Origin: Desulfurococcales archaeon
GTDB lineage: Archaea > Thermoproteota > Thermoprotei_A > Sulfolobales > NBVN01
Assembly: GCA_027083115.1 (NCBI GenBank)
Contig: JALWQN010000162.1
Location: 1 to 33,384, forward strand
Reading direction: 5' to 3'
DNA length: 33,384 nt
Positions 14,775 through 23,052 of the stretch are shown here, in pieces. Under the pieces are notes generated by a model, which saw only the letters and a list, made by a program, of their open reading frames with translations, did no database searches and had not been told where the DNA came from. Each line of letters begins with the position of its first letter. The first letter of the stretch is position 1. The translations under genes and the position numbers were made by a program.

Positions 14775-15497
14775 ATGGGCTTAATTCATTTAAGGGATGT
14801 GAGGGGGGGAGACATTGCCGAGAGAGTGATTATTGCCGGGGACCCTTCTAGGGTAGAGCAAGTCAGCGGCTTGCTGGAGTCCCCTAAACTAGTTAACAGG
14901 AACCGGGGGTTAATAGCTTACTCGGGGAAATACGGGGGTGTTCCAGTATCTATAGTGACTCACGGTATGGGGGTTCCTTCAGCCTTAATAGTCGCTGAAG
15001 AACTCATTAAGGCGGGGGCTAAGGCAATCATTAGGTTAGGCTCCTGCGGGGCCTTCTATAGAGGTTCCAGAATTGGTGACTTAGTTATACCTACGGGATG
15101 TGTTTATTATCCTGGAGGAGCATACTACCAATACCTGAATGAGCCCGTGTGTGGACCTACGTCCCCGGATTATGAACTAACCTCAAACCTTGTTCAGGCA
15201 GCTAAGGAATCGGGTCTCAGACATAAGTTAGGTCCTGTGCTAACGAGCGACGCATTCTATGCTGAGAGCAAGGACTTCGCGGAGAAATGGTGGGGGAGGG
15301 GTGTGGTGGCTGTTGAGATGGAGTGCGCGGGTCTTTTCCTCCTAGGTAATTTAAGGAGGGTGAAGACATCGGCGCTCCTGATGGTTAGCGATTCCCTAAT
15401 AGAGGACATAGGGTTCGCTAGTGCTGAGGAACTGAAGGACTACGCAAACAAGGCTGCTGAGGTAGCGCTTAAGGCTCTCCTCAGACTTAAGCCTTAA
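14775..15497 (+). CDS. Purine nucleoside/5'-methylthioadenosine phosphorylase (PNP/UDP family)
   Basis: 240 residues. Motifs: IIAGDPSRVEQV (phosphate loop), THGMGVPSALIVAEEL, IRLGSCGAFYRG, VEMECAGLFLLG (ribose/base site) and LMVSDSLIEDI (base-binding Asp). This is the hexameric class of Sulfolobus MTA phosphorylase and E. coli PNP/UP, splitting nucleosides with phosphate. With polyamine synthesis nearby, methylthioadenosine salvage is attractive, but base preference cannot be read from the sequence. 43 bp after the thiolase gene. Confidence 0.85.
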   Translation: MGLIHLRDVRGGDIAERVIIAGDPSRVEQVSGLLESPKLVNRNRGLIAYSGKYGGVPVSIVTHGMGVPSALIVAEELIKAGAKAIIRLGSCGAFYRGSRIGDLVIPTGCVYYPGGAYYQYLNEPVCGPTSPDYELTSNLVQAAKESGLRHKLGPVLTSDAFYAESKDFAEKWWGRGVVAVEMECAGLFLLGNLRRVKTSALLMVSDSLIEDIGFASAEELKDYANKAAEVALKALLRLKP

Positions 15498-15607
15498 GGA
15501 ACTTCACTTTCACCTTTCTTTAAGAAATAAGTTTTGTTGCCCCTAGCTTACGGAGAAAGTATTTAACGTATTACATCCCCTATTATTATTAGGTAAGATG
15601 AAAGAAA

Positions 15608-16858
15608 ATGAGGGAGATCGATGAGTTAATTGAAAGTGAGATTTCAAGGCCTTCGGTCTTTATTGATGAGTCAGTGCTTTACCCCGAATACGTTCCTTCA
15701 AACATCAGGCACAGAGACCAGCAGTTCAAGCAGTTGGCTAGGGTCTTCAAGCCGATGCTCATTAAGCCAGGCTCAGTGAGCGCTAAGGTACTTCTGATAG
15801 GTGCTGTGGGTACGGGAAAGACAGTGACGGCAATGGCTTTCGGTAGGGCAGTAACTACTGCCGCAAACAAGAAGGGCTTAAGCCTGCATTACGCTCACAT
15901 AAATTGCTCAAGATCAAATAACGCGGCAAGCATCTTCAGAGACCTCAAAAACCAGTTAGGTCTCCCCATACCTGATAGGGGTTTGTCAGTTCATGAAATG
16001 ATTTCAGCAATTCTTGAGGTGATGGAGCGTGAGGACCTCTACGCTCTTGTGACGTTAGATGAGTTCGATTACTTCATTAATGCCTCCAGCCCGGAAGACA
16101 GGTACTTAGTGCTCAGGTTCTATGATGTGTTTAAGATGAGCGCTAAGAGATTGAGCTTCATGTATGTGGTTAGGGGTTCCCCAACCCACATACTTTCTAA
16201 GTTAGATAGCTTTACAGGCAGTTACTTAATGAAGAACGTGGTTACATTCGACCCGTATAAGGCAAGCGAGCTTTACGACATACTTAGTGATAGGGTTGAG
16301 TTAGCTTTCTATCCAGGCGTTGTTGGTGAGGAAGTAATTGATTACATAGCTCACTTAACGGGCTATGATACTGGAGGAGACGGGAATGCTAGGAAGGCCT
16401 TAGCGATACTTCATGCTGCTGGAAAACTGGCGGATAAAGACATGATTGAGGGTAGGGCAAACAGGGTAACGTTAGATCACGTTAGGGCGGTCGTCGCGCA
16501 GGAATACCCTGCCTTAATAGATGTTTTGGACACAATTCATTACTTGCCTCTCCACGAGCTGCTGGTGCTTAAGGCCATAGCCATAGCTCTGACTGTCTCC
16601 GAAACCGACTACGTAACTACTGGGGAGGTCGAGGAAATTTACCGGAAGCTTTGTTTAGAGCTAGGCGAATCACCTCGAGGACACACTAAGGTATATATGT
16701 ATATTATTGACCTCCGTCAGAGAGGGATAATAATGACTAAGTCGTCAGTTAAGGGTAAGCGAGGGAGAAGCACCTACATAGGTTTTGGTGCTGTACCGCT
16801 TAATGTCCTCATTCAGAGGCTTGATAACGTGATAAGGAACAAGAAATTGCTTAGGTGA
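15608..16858 (+). CDS. cdc6: Orc1/Cdc6 replication initiator
   Basis: 416 residues, complete. AAA+ domain with Walker A GAVGTGKT (65-72) and Walker B LVTLDEFDYF (148-157, DEFD), sensor-type stretch FMYVVRGSPT, lid (GGDGNARKALAILHAAG, the sensor-2 Arg region) and a C-terminal winged helix (LVLKAIAIALTVSETDYVTTGEVEEIYRKL...DLRQRGIIMTKS). It recognises origins and loads MCM. No clear origin-recognition box was found in the 110 bp upstream. The following winged-helix gene starts just past its stop. Confidence 0.9.
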   Translation: MREIDELIESEISRPSVFIDESVLYPEYVPSNIRHRDQQFKQLARVFKPMLIKPGSVSAKVLLIGAVGTGKTVTAMAFGRAVTTAANKKGLSLHYAHINCSRSNNAASIFRDLKNQLGLPIPDRGLSVHEMISAILEVMEREDLYALVTLDEFDYFINASSPEDRYLVLRFYDVFKMSAKRLSFMYVVRGSPTHILSKLDSFTGSYLMKNVVTFDPYKASELYDILSDRVELAFYPGVVGEEVIDYIAHLTGYDTGGDGNARKALAILHAAGKLADKDMIEGRANRVTLDHVRAVVAQEYPALIDVLDTIHYLPLHELLVLKAIAIALTVSETDYVTTGEVEEIYRKLCLELGESPRGHTKVYMYIIDLRQRGIIMTKSSVKGKRGRSTYIGFGAVPLNVLIQRLDNVIRNKKLLR

Positions 16859-16863
16859 TGATC

Positions 16864-17136
16864 ATGCCATCCAATAATGCGTTCGAGGAGCTCTTCTCAA
16901 GTAAGGGTAGGGCTAAGGTACTGAAGGAACTGTTGAGTGAGGGAGAAATGAACTTGACGCAACTGATTAAGGCCACTGGACTTAATTATGTCACGACCGT
17001 CAAGCACCTTAATTACTTAGTTAATGCAGGAATTATTGAGGAGATTAAGGTAGGGAGAGTCAAGATCTACAGACCTAATTGGATGAACCCTAAAGTCAGG
17101 TTACTTGAGGAAGTGGTTAGGGACTTAAGTGAATGA
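16864..17136 (+). CDS. ArsR-like winged-helix transcriptional regulator
   Basis: About 90 residues. FSSKGRAKVLKELLSEGEMNLTQLIKATGLNYVTTVKHLNYLVNAGIIEEIKVGRVKIYRPN is a clean ArsR/MarR-type winged helix: helix-turn-helix (TQLIKATGLNYVTTVKHLNYL) and wing. It has no effector domain. ATG 16864 has GGTGAT 4-5 bases upstream, inside the end of cdc6, so translation is coupled; GTG 16855 and ATG 16858 are also open. It may tune cdc6 expression. Convergent with rfcL. Confidence 0.8.
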   Translation: MPSNNAFEELFSSKGRAKVLKELLSEGEMNLTQLIKATGLNYVTTVKHLNYLVNAGIIEEIKVGRVKIYRPNWMNPKVRLLEEVVRDLSE

Positions 17137-17137
17137 A

Positions 17138-18538
17138 TTATTTCTGAATGAACTCTTCTAGCCCCCCACCGGACTTCCTTTTCTTTCTCTTGCCTGAGGT
17201 CCTCTTCCTCCCCTTAACTTCCTTTTTCTCCACCTCCTTAGTTCCTGCTTCCTTAGCGAGTTCCTCTCTCAACTTCCTTGCCGCAGAAATTATGGTTTTA
17301 TGATTTGCTGGAGTTAAGTACTTAACGTACTCTTCTGGCATATTTAATCCGACCACTAACTTAGCGGCCAGCTCTGGATTATTGTCGAATATTACCTTCA
17401 TGTAAGGCAGCACGTCATTCTTTACTTTCCTTCTTGATGCGTGAATATGCTCGCCTATAAGAAGGGCCAGCGACTCCCTAATTTGTCTGGCTTCCTTAGT
17501 TCTATACATCATTAAGATCCTTTGAGGAAACCTATACCTGGTCCACCTGTACTTAGCTTTAACGTCCTTCTTTATAGATAGTGAGACGCCAGCCGTCATT
17601 AACTCTATGGCGTAAGGAAGCAGGTCCCAAGAGCCTGACTTAACTATCCTGCCGAAATACACGTCAGCCTTAGATAGCTTGTCGTAAGCCCTCCACAGGT
17701 CCTCAGGCTCCTGTATCTGTATGGGCAGGTTTTCGTTAATCCATTGCTTAAGGTCATCAGGCGTTAAGTCAGTCTGGCTGGTTGCCTGCCTAGCCTGCCA
17801 GGCATACTTAGAGATAAATATTTTTCTCACAACATCGAAGGGAGTGAAGACCCTATCTCTAGGTCTAAGCAAAGCCTTAACGAGCTCTAAGGTTACTTCC
17901 CCGTAGCCTTCGGCCACGGCCTCCAGGTCATTTATTGCTGACCTCAGGTCTCCTGAGGCTTTATCAGCTATGTAATTGATTGCGTCCTCCCTGCAGTTAA
18001 GTCTCTCCAGCTCACAGAGCCTTCGCAGAACCTTCTTAACGTCTGTCTTAGTTAATCTTCTGAACCCGATCATTAATACAGCATCCCTAAGAGGCCTTAA
18101 CTTCTGGTTCCAGGGATCATTAGCGGTCATAACTATCGGGTTCCTTGCCCTATTAACTAGGTCCAGTATTGCCTGAATAGCCCCCTCATCAGCTAAGCCA
18201 GAAAGGCCGTCAACCTCATCAAGCACAATAAGCTTTCCTCTACCGAATAGCCCCTTCTGTGTTGCCGCCATGACCGCAATCCTCTGGATGTCTGAGGCCC
18301 TCCTATAGTCGCTCGCGTTCATTTCTAAATACTCAAAACCGTATTCCCTGGCTAACGCCTCAGCCAACGATGTTTTCCCGCTTCCCGGAGGGCCGTAAAA
18401 AAGTGCAGCCTTCTTAACCGGGTTTCCTGATATCCAGCCCTTAATCCACTTAATGGCTAGTGCCTTAGCTTGAGCTTGGTTAATTACGTCATCAACCCTT
18501 TTAGGCCTGTACTTAATAACCCAAGGAAGCCTGTACAT
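17138..18538 (-). CDS. rfcL: Replication factor C large subunit
   Basis: 466 residues. Clamp-loader AAA+ ATPase: KYRPKRVDDVINQ (RFC box II), Walker A GPPGSGKT (49-56), Walker B VLDEVD (105-110), and the extended C-terminal collar typical of archaeal RfcL. The tail is Lys/Gly-rich and ends GGGLEEFIQK, possibly a degenerate PCNA-binding motif. With RfcS it opens and loads PCNA. It starts 10 bp after rfcS, so both subunits are made from one operon. Convergent with the winged-helix gene. Confidence 0.95.
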   Translation of the reverse strand: MYRLPWVIKYRPKRVDDVINQAQAKALAIKWIKGWISGNPVKKAALFYGPPGSGKTSLAEALAREYGFEYLEMNASDYRRASDIQRIAVMAATQKGLFGRGKLIVLDEVDGLSGLADEGAIQAILDLVNRARNPIVMTANDPWNQKLRPLRDAVLMIGFRRLTKTDVKKVLRRLCELERLNCREDAINYIADKASGDLRSAINDLEAVAEGYGEVTLELVKALLRPRDRVFTPFDVVRKIFISKYAWQARQATSQTDLTPDDLKQWINENLPIQIQEPEDLWRAYDKLSKADVYFGRIVKSGSWDLLPYAIELMTAGVSLSIKKDVKAKYRWTRYRFPQRILMMYRTKEARQIRESLALLIGEHIHASRRKVKNDVLPYMKVIFDNNPELAAKLVVGLNMPEEYVKYLTPANHKTIISAARKLREELAKEAGTKEVEKKEVKGRKRTSGKRKKRKSGGGLEEFIQK

Positions 18539-18548
18539 GTCGCCACAC

Positions 18549-20087
18549 TTACTTCCTTGACTTCCTTAAGGAGCTGCCGGCCAACGCGAACCTAGCTAGT
18601 AACGCATTAAGCTGTATCTCGTCATCAGCGCCCTCAACAATCCTGAACTGTATTTCACCAACGTAATCAGCTAACTCAACCCTCATATCTTCAGGCAGCT
18701 CTACCTCACTGCTGAATAGCTCCCTATGTATTTGCTTAACTATGTCGGTTCCAGAGAGCCCGTAGGTGGTCATCAGGCTCCTCAGCATATCCCTTGCCTT
18801 AAGGAAGTCACCGGATAGCACCGTATTTATCATTTGCCTAACCTCACGGGGATGAGCTAAACCAACAACCTTATACACGTTAGATACTGTGACAGCACCC
18901 AAAGCTCCCGCAGACTGAAGTATGTTTATCGCTTTCCTCATGTCTCCCTCAGAGATCTCGTAAATCGTTTCTAGGGCATCGTCATTGCACTTCACCCCCT
19001 CCTGCTCACAAATCCAAGAGAGCCTAGCTACTATGTCCTCTTTCTTCAGTGGTGTAAACCTAAATACTGCGCACCTGGACTGAATGGGTTCAATGATTTT
19101 GCTGGGGTAGTTGGCAATAAGAACGAACCTAGTTACCGCAACATACATCTCCATAAGCCTTCTCAGTGCTTGCTGAGCATCAGCCGTCATGTTATCGGCC
19201 TCATCAAGCAACACTAGCTTGAAAGGCACGTTAGCGGGTAACTTACTCCGGGCGAACTCCTTAACCTTAGTCCTTATTACGTCAATACCTCTCTCGTCAG
19301 AATTATGTAGAAGAACAGGGGTTACCCCGGCAAAGAAAGTTTCGTTATTAGGTACTGAAACATCATAAACTAGGTTCCCGTACTCCTCGACGCTAATGTC
19401 TTCAACCCTAGACACCTTAAGGTACTTCCTCAGCTCCTTAGGTGCTGAAGGTTGCCTTAGTGGTGTTGTTAAAACAATTAACTCGTCACCCACCCTCAGT
19501 TCGGAGGCTTTCTTAACAATAAGGTTGCCATTAGGAGCTAATGTAATGATTGAGTGATTTCCTGTGAGCTCAATATTGCCTGCGTCCCTAACCCTAACTT
19601 TAAGCACGTAAGGAACTTCATGCCTTATTAAGTACTTAACCTTACCCCAAATTACGGATTTAGTTCTTCTGCTTAATGTCAAAACCTCTAAGTTATTCAC
19701 CCGAACGTACTCGCCACCACCTAACTTCATAACTCTTGACTTGTTTCTGAAGAATTCCTCACCTAATTCCTCAAAAGTTATCCAACCATAGTCGCCTTCG
19801 ATCCCGGCAGCTAACGGGGTTTCCTGAGCTACTGAAGCGTTAAGCTCAAGCATGTACATCCTGTAGTCCTCCCCATACAGGTCATGAGCTAGGGCGTGAG
19901 CTGATGTAGTCTTGCCTGTTCCGGGGGGGCCAGCGAATAGAAGGTTAGGCATGTTTTTCTCCTTAACGAATAACTTTAGTCTGCTGACAATGTCTTCCTG
20001 ATTGACTATTTCGTCAAGGCTTCTAGGCCTGTATTTTTCTGCCCAAAGAAGTTCCTCATAAACGCTCCCAGAGGATTTATTGCTCAA
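18549..20087 (-). CDS. rfcS: Replication factor C small subunit with in-frame mini-intein
   Basis: 512 residues encoded, about 334 after removing the 178-residue intein (residues 85-262), the normal RfcS length. Extein: WAEKYRPRSLDEIV, Walker A GPPGTGKT (53-60), LELNA|SDERGIDVI (junction), LVLLDEADNMTADAQQALRR (Walker B, DEAD box), sensor ANYPSKIIEPIQSRC with the SRC arginine finger. The C-terminal collar is complete. The insertion splits the conserved LELNASDERG, a known intein hot spot in RFC. Splicing is needed for a working clamp loader. First gene of the rfcS-rfcL operon. Confidence 0.95.
   Translation of the reverse strand: MSNKSSGSVYEELLWAEKYRPRSLDEIVNQEDIVSRLKLFVKEKNMPNLLFAGPPGTGKTTSAHALAHDLYGEDYRMYMLELNASVAQETPLAAGIEGDYGWITFEELGEEFFRNKSRVMKLGGGEYVRVNNLEVLTLSRRTKSVIWGKVKYLIRHEVPYVLKVRVRDAGNIELTGNHSIITLAPNGNLIVKKASELRVGDELIVLTTPLRQPSAPKELRKYLKVSRVEDISVEEYGNLVYDVSVPNNETFFAGVTPVLLHNSDERGIDVIRTKVKEFARSKLPANVPFKLVLLDEADNMTADAQQALRRLMEMYVAVTRFVLIANYPSKIIEPIQSRCAVFRFTPLKKEDIVARLSWICEQEGVKCNDDALETIYEISEGDMRKAINILQSAGALGAVTVSNVYKVVGLAHPREVRQMINTVLSGDFLKARDMLRSLMTTYGLSGTDIVKQIHRELFSSEVELPEDMRVELADYVGEIQFRIVEGADDEIQLNALLARFALAGSSLRKSRK
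19302..19835 (-). other. Mini-intein in rfcS (Ser1 type, no homing endonuclease)
   Basis: Encodes 178 residues from S85 to N262 of the precursor. Block A SVAQETPL (residue 1 is Ser, not the usual Cys), block B LTGNHSI (Thr...His), block F VYDVSVPNNETFFAG, block G VLLHN with His-Asn, and +1 Ser263. Between block B and block F there are only about 60 residues and no LAGLIDADG or HNH motif, so it is a splicing-only intein that can no longer home. Confidence 0.9.
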
Positions 20088-20137
20088 GCATTAATCACCT
20101 ATTAGAAATTACGGTGAGGCAAAAATACCTTCATTAA

Positions 20138-20425
20138 TTACCTCTTAGGTTCCGCTAACCTCTCAGTAACGGCAACATACACTTCATTATCTAAGACCTT
20201 AACTACCCTGACCCTGACTTTCTCTCCAGGAACGGCCCTAGGTATTATGATTTTCTTATTATGTCTGTAGCTTATTCCGCGCCCCTCACTATCCATCTCC
20301 TCCACAAGCGTCACGAATTCGTCACCTAACTGTAGCTCTCTCCTCTTCTTTTTTTGGGCACCGTAAATACTGTATCGTTGAACGTCTATGCTATAAGGGT
20401 TAGAATATTTTTTGTACCTACTCAT
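20138..20425 (-). CDS. TRAM-domain RNA-binding protein
   Basis: 95 residues from ATG 20425, with AGGTG upstream; a GTG 9 bases earlier is less likely. The C-terminal two thirds are a single TRAM OB-fold: LGDEFVTLVEEMDSEGRGISYRHNKKIIIPRAVPGEKVRVRVVKV. The N-terminus is a basic tail with several Tyr and Lys residues (MSRYKKYSNPYSIDVQRYSIY...KKKRRE). Stand-alone TRAM proteins in archaea bind RNA and may act like cold-shock chaperones. Followed by rfcS on the same strand, 50 bp later. Confidence 0.85.
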   Translation of the reverse strand: MSRYKKYSNPYSIDVQRYSIYGAQKKKRRELQLGDEFVTLVEEMDSEGRGISYRHNKKIIIPRAVPGEKVRVRVVKVLDNEVYVAVTERLAEPKR

Positions 20426-20537
20426 GCAGTACACCTGAGTTCACGAACATATTAAACCAACGATGCTTTAGTTGCGGTAAACTTAAAAAGTTATTCCCTT
20501 CACTTTTAAAACCTGTGGTTAATTAACTAAACCAGGT

Positions 20538-20723
20538 GTGAAGGTGGCTGGTGCCTTAATAGTTCATTTCTCCGGCGGTAGGATGTTGGTCTCGAGATAC
20601 GGTAGTGACGGGAAACTAGTGAGTGAGGGAATTAAGGAGTACGTTGATGTTAAGTGTTCCGGTTCAGTCAGGATATCTAGGTACGAGTTCGGGGATGGTG
20701 CATTAATAGTTATTGAGGGTTAG
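20538..20723 (+). CDS. Hypothetical small beta-rich protein
   Basis: 61 residues, GTG start. A TATA-like CTTTTAAAACC about 26-30 bp upstream fits a leaderless message, so this is probably the first gene of the operon that ends with pth2 and truD. The sequence is strand-rich with a repeated hydrophobic/charged alternation (ALIVHFSGGRMLVSRYG, ALIVIEG). No family recognised and no motif for a catalytic role. Confidence 0.55.
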   Translation: MKVAGALIVHFSGGRMLVSRYGSDGKLVSEGIKEYVDVKCSGSVRISRYEFGDGALIVIEG

Positions 20724-20733
20724 GTGTGTAGGG

Positions 20734-21156
20734 TTGGGGAAGGTTAAGGTATGCACTGAGAACTCACGCAGTAAGTCAGGCCTACATAAGAGGAGAACAA
20801 TATTTTTTGTTTTGGGGAAGGGTTGCGATTTCGTGGATCCTCCAGTAATTAAGAAATACGGTGCTGAACCAACGTACGTTAACGGAAGTGCTGAGTGCTT
20901 CGTTATTAACGTCCCTGCCGACACGTACGTCGTGCTTGCGGACTTCAGGATGAATCCGAAAACCATAATTAAGGGTGATTTGAGGGTTCTTGATTGGGAT
21001 GGTGTTGAGGTGGGGAGAGCTGTCTACAGAAAGCTTAAGGTTCGAGTCACTCAAGCAATTAGTGAGGAGGTGCTCGATTTTATTAAGTGTGTTTTCCGTA
21101 AGCTTAAGTTACCGGTGAAGCGTTATGGCATCATCCATGGAGGAATTAAGGGCTAG
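20734..21156 (+). CDS. Hypothetical protein, pth2-truD operon
   Basis: 140 residues from TTG 20734 (AGGTG 7 bases upstream); TTG 20713, which overlaps the previous gene, is the alternative. Basic N-terminus (SRSKSGLHKRR), then beta-rich (TIFFVLGKGCDFVDPPVIKKYG, CFVINVPADTYVVLADFRM), and a helical C-terminus (EEVLDFIKCVFRKLKLP). It overlaps the following gene by 32 bp. Conserved context with RNA-processing enzymes suggests an RNA-linked role, but the sequence itself does not show it. Confidence 0.6.
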   Translation: MGKVKVCTENSRSKSGLHKRRTIFFVLGKGCDFVDPPVIKKYGAEPTYVNGSAECFVINVPADTYVVLADFRMNPKTIIKGDLRVLDWDGVEVGRAVYRKLKVRVTQAISEEVLDFIKCVFRKLKLPVKRYGIIHGGIKG

Positions 21157-21454
21157 GATGTATGAAGCCTTCAGTAAGGAGGGTTTCTTCATATTCAGTA
21201 GGGGTGAGTATGGGAACGTCAGTAAATTACTTAGTTCGCTGAAGCTACACAGGATCCTCAGGGTTAGGGTCCTCGGCAGAAGAGGTCCTTACGGTGTTGT
21301 TGAGATCGATGAGAGGGTTTATGAGATGGAGTGCAGGAATGGATGCATGCGTGACCATATACTTGATGAGAGGTGTTATCTTGAGTGCAAGCAGTCTAAA
21401 AGGAGTGCCTTACTTAATGAGGTCCTTAAGGAATTAGAGAAGAACGGTGGTTGA
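21125..21454 (+). CDS. Hypothetical protein with C-x3-C pairs, pth2-truD operon
   Basis: 109 residues. The N-terminal part is mixed helix/strand (MEELRARMYEAFSKEGFFIF, ILRVRVLGRRGPYGVVEID). The C-terminal part has CRNGC...CYLEC, two C-x3-C pairs about ten residues apart that could bind zinc or an Fe-S cluster. ATG start inside the previous gene; its stop overlaps the pth2 start by 8 bp, so it is tightly coupled. No family recognised. Confidence 0.6.
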   Translation: MASSMEELRARMYEAFSKEGFFIFSRGEYGNVSKLLSSLKLHRILRVRVLGRRGPYGVVEIDERVYEMECRNGCMRDHILDERCYLECKQSKRSALLNEVLKELEKNGG

Positions 21455-21818
21455 GGAAATAAAGTTGACGTTCAAGCAATCCATTGTTGTTCGTGCCGAT
21501 ATTAGGATGGGGAAAGGAAAGCTTGCTTCCCAAGTAGCTCATGCAGCTGTTTCAGCAGCCCTGGAGGCACTAAGGAGTAGGGAGGAGTGGCTGTGGGCGT
21601 GGGTTGAGGAAGGACAGAAGAAGGTTGTGCTTAAAGTGAATTCTGAGAAGGAACTCATTAATCTTTATGGGGAGGCGATTGAGTTAGGGATCCCTGCATC
21701 CTTAATCAGGGATGCGGGCCTAACTCAATTACCTCCAGGAACGTTAACTGCTTTAGGTGTTGGGCCAGCACCCGAGAACCTGGTGGATAAGGTCACTGGC
21801 TCCCTAAAGCTCCTTTAA
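21447..21818 (+). CDS. pth2: Peptidyl-tRNA hydrolase, Pth2 type
   Basis: 123 residues. KQSIVVRADIRMGKGKLASQVAHAAVSAAL is the Pth2 signature (K-x-x-xVvR.Dl.M.kGK.aaQ.aHA); AGLTQLPPGTLTALGVGPAP is its conserved C-terminal loop. It releases peptides stuck on tRNA after drop-off. GTG start overlapping the upstream gene by 8 bp. Next comes truD after 12 bp. Confidence 0.95.
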   Translation: MVEEIKLTFKQSIVVRADIRMGKGKLASQVAHAAVSAALEALRSREEWLWAWVEEGQKKVVLKVNSEKELINLYGEAIELGIPASLIRDAGLTQLPPGTLTALGVGPAPENLVDKVTGSLKLL

Positions 21819-21830
21819 GGTGAGTGAATT

Positions 21831-23036
21831 ATGGTTGAAGTATCTAGGAGTTGGTTAGATAATTATGTTGGGATGCTAGTGTATGGTAGGGTTGAGGCAT
21901 ACGTTAATCGGGGTCTAAGGTATTCTCCCTCACCCACTAACTTCCATGTTTATGAGATAGGGATCGATGGTGAGATAGCTAAGCCAAGGGACGTGAGTGC
22001 TGAAAGGGCCTACAGATGTAGGGGTTCAGAATTCGTTAAGTTCGTTATGTGTAAGATAGGTACCTCAACAAAACGGGCTATTGAGGAGGTTGAGAGGACC
22101 TTAGGGAGTAAGGTAGGTTATGCAGGACTTAAGGACGCTAATGCATATACCTGCCAATTCATTACAGCAAAATGTAGGGAGGGCAGAACCTTCAAACCAG
22201 AATACACGGTACTTGATGGTAGTGTGAGGCTCTATTTCTACGGTACTGAAGTCCTGGCCCTAAGGAGAGGTGATTTGGAAGGCAATTTCTTTGAGGTTAT
22301 TATGGAGAACCTCACTAAGGAAGATAGGAGCGAGCTGAGCAGAATTATAAATGATGTTGTTGCGGTTAAGCCCTTCCCTAACTACTACGGTTACCAGAGG
22401 TTCGGCTCTAGGAGACCGGTAACTCACTTAATCGGTAAGTGCGTTGTTAAGGGCGACTACAGTAAGGCCGTTGAGTGGTTATTGGGGCACCCTTTCCCAA
22501 ACGAGTCATTAAGGGCTCAGGAAGCAAGGAAGCTATTTGATGAGGGGCGCTTAAGGGAGGCCCTAAAGAAATACCCTCATTCCTTAAGGCTTGAGACATT
22601 AGTTGCTCGGAACCTGATGAGGGGGAAGTCCCCTGAAGCTTCCCTTAAGTCATTAGGGAGGTGGTACATTAACTTCTTCGTTGAGGCATACCAATCCTAC
22701 CTCTTCAATCTGTCGCTAAGTAAGGCCTTAATTCATGAAGGCAGTGTTGAGGCCTTAAGTAACGCTTGCGCGGTTCTACCTATACCTCACCCAACACTCA
22801 GTGAGAGGGGGGATTGCGACACTTACTCGAAAGAAGTTATTAGGGAGGAAGGGATCTCCCAAGACTCTCTCGGAGTTAAGTACATGCAGCACGGTGTTAG
22901 GGACTCATGCTTCAGGACAATTAATGCGAAGGTTTTTGAGGTAGGTGAAGTCCTTACTTTCTCTTTTGCCTTAAGGCCCTCAACCTATGCTACAGTTGTA
23001 TTACGGGAGGTCTTTAGGGAGAACCTGAAGCTGTGA
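21831..23036 (+). CDS. truD: tRNA pseudouridine synthase TruD
   Basis: 401 residues. Catalytic motif VGYAGLKDANAYTCQ with D102; NYYGYQRFGSRRPVTHLIG is the second TruD signature. The insert and C-terminal catalytic half are complete (VEAYQSYLFNLSLSKAL, FALRPSTYATVVLREV). Makes pseudouridine 13 in tRNA. ATG start with AGGTGAGTG upstream. Last gene of the operon with pth2; converges with the Zn/KH gene. Confidence 0.95.
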   Translation: MVEVSRSWLDNYVGMLVYGRVEAYVNRGLRYSPSPTNFHVYEIGIDGEIAKPRDVSAERAYRCRGSEFVKFVMCKIGTSTKRAIEEVERTLGSKVGYAGLKDANAYTCQFITAKCREGRTFKPEYTVLDGSVRLYFYGTEVLALRRGDLEGNFFEVIMENLTKEDRSELSRIINDVVAVKPFPNYYGYQRFGSRRPVTHLIGKCVVKGDYSKAVEWLLGHPFPNESLRAQEARKLFDEGRLREALKKYPHSLRLETLVARNLMRGKSPEASLKSLGRWYINFFVEAYQSYLFNLSLSKALIHEGSVEALSNACAVLPIPHPTLSERGDCDTYSKEVIREEGISQDSLGVKYMQHGVRDSCFRTINAKVFEVGEVLTFSFALRPSTYATVVLREVFRENLKL

Positions 23037-23052
23037 GTGAGTTAACCCTCGA

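Noticed and set aside
15498..15607. Possible origin of replication beside orc1
   Set aside because: No convincing origin-recognition box (G-rich string plus dyad) found in the 110 bp upstream of the gene.
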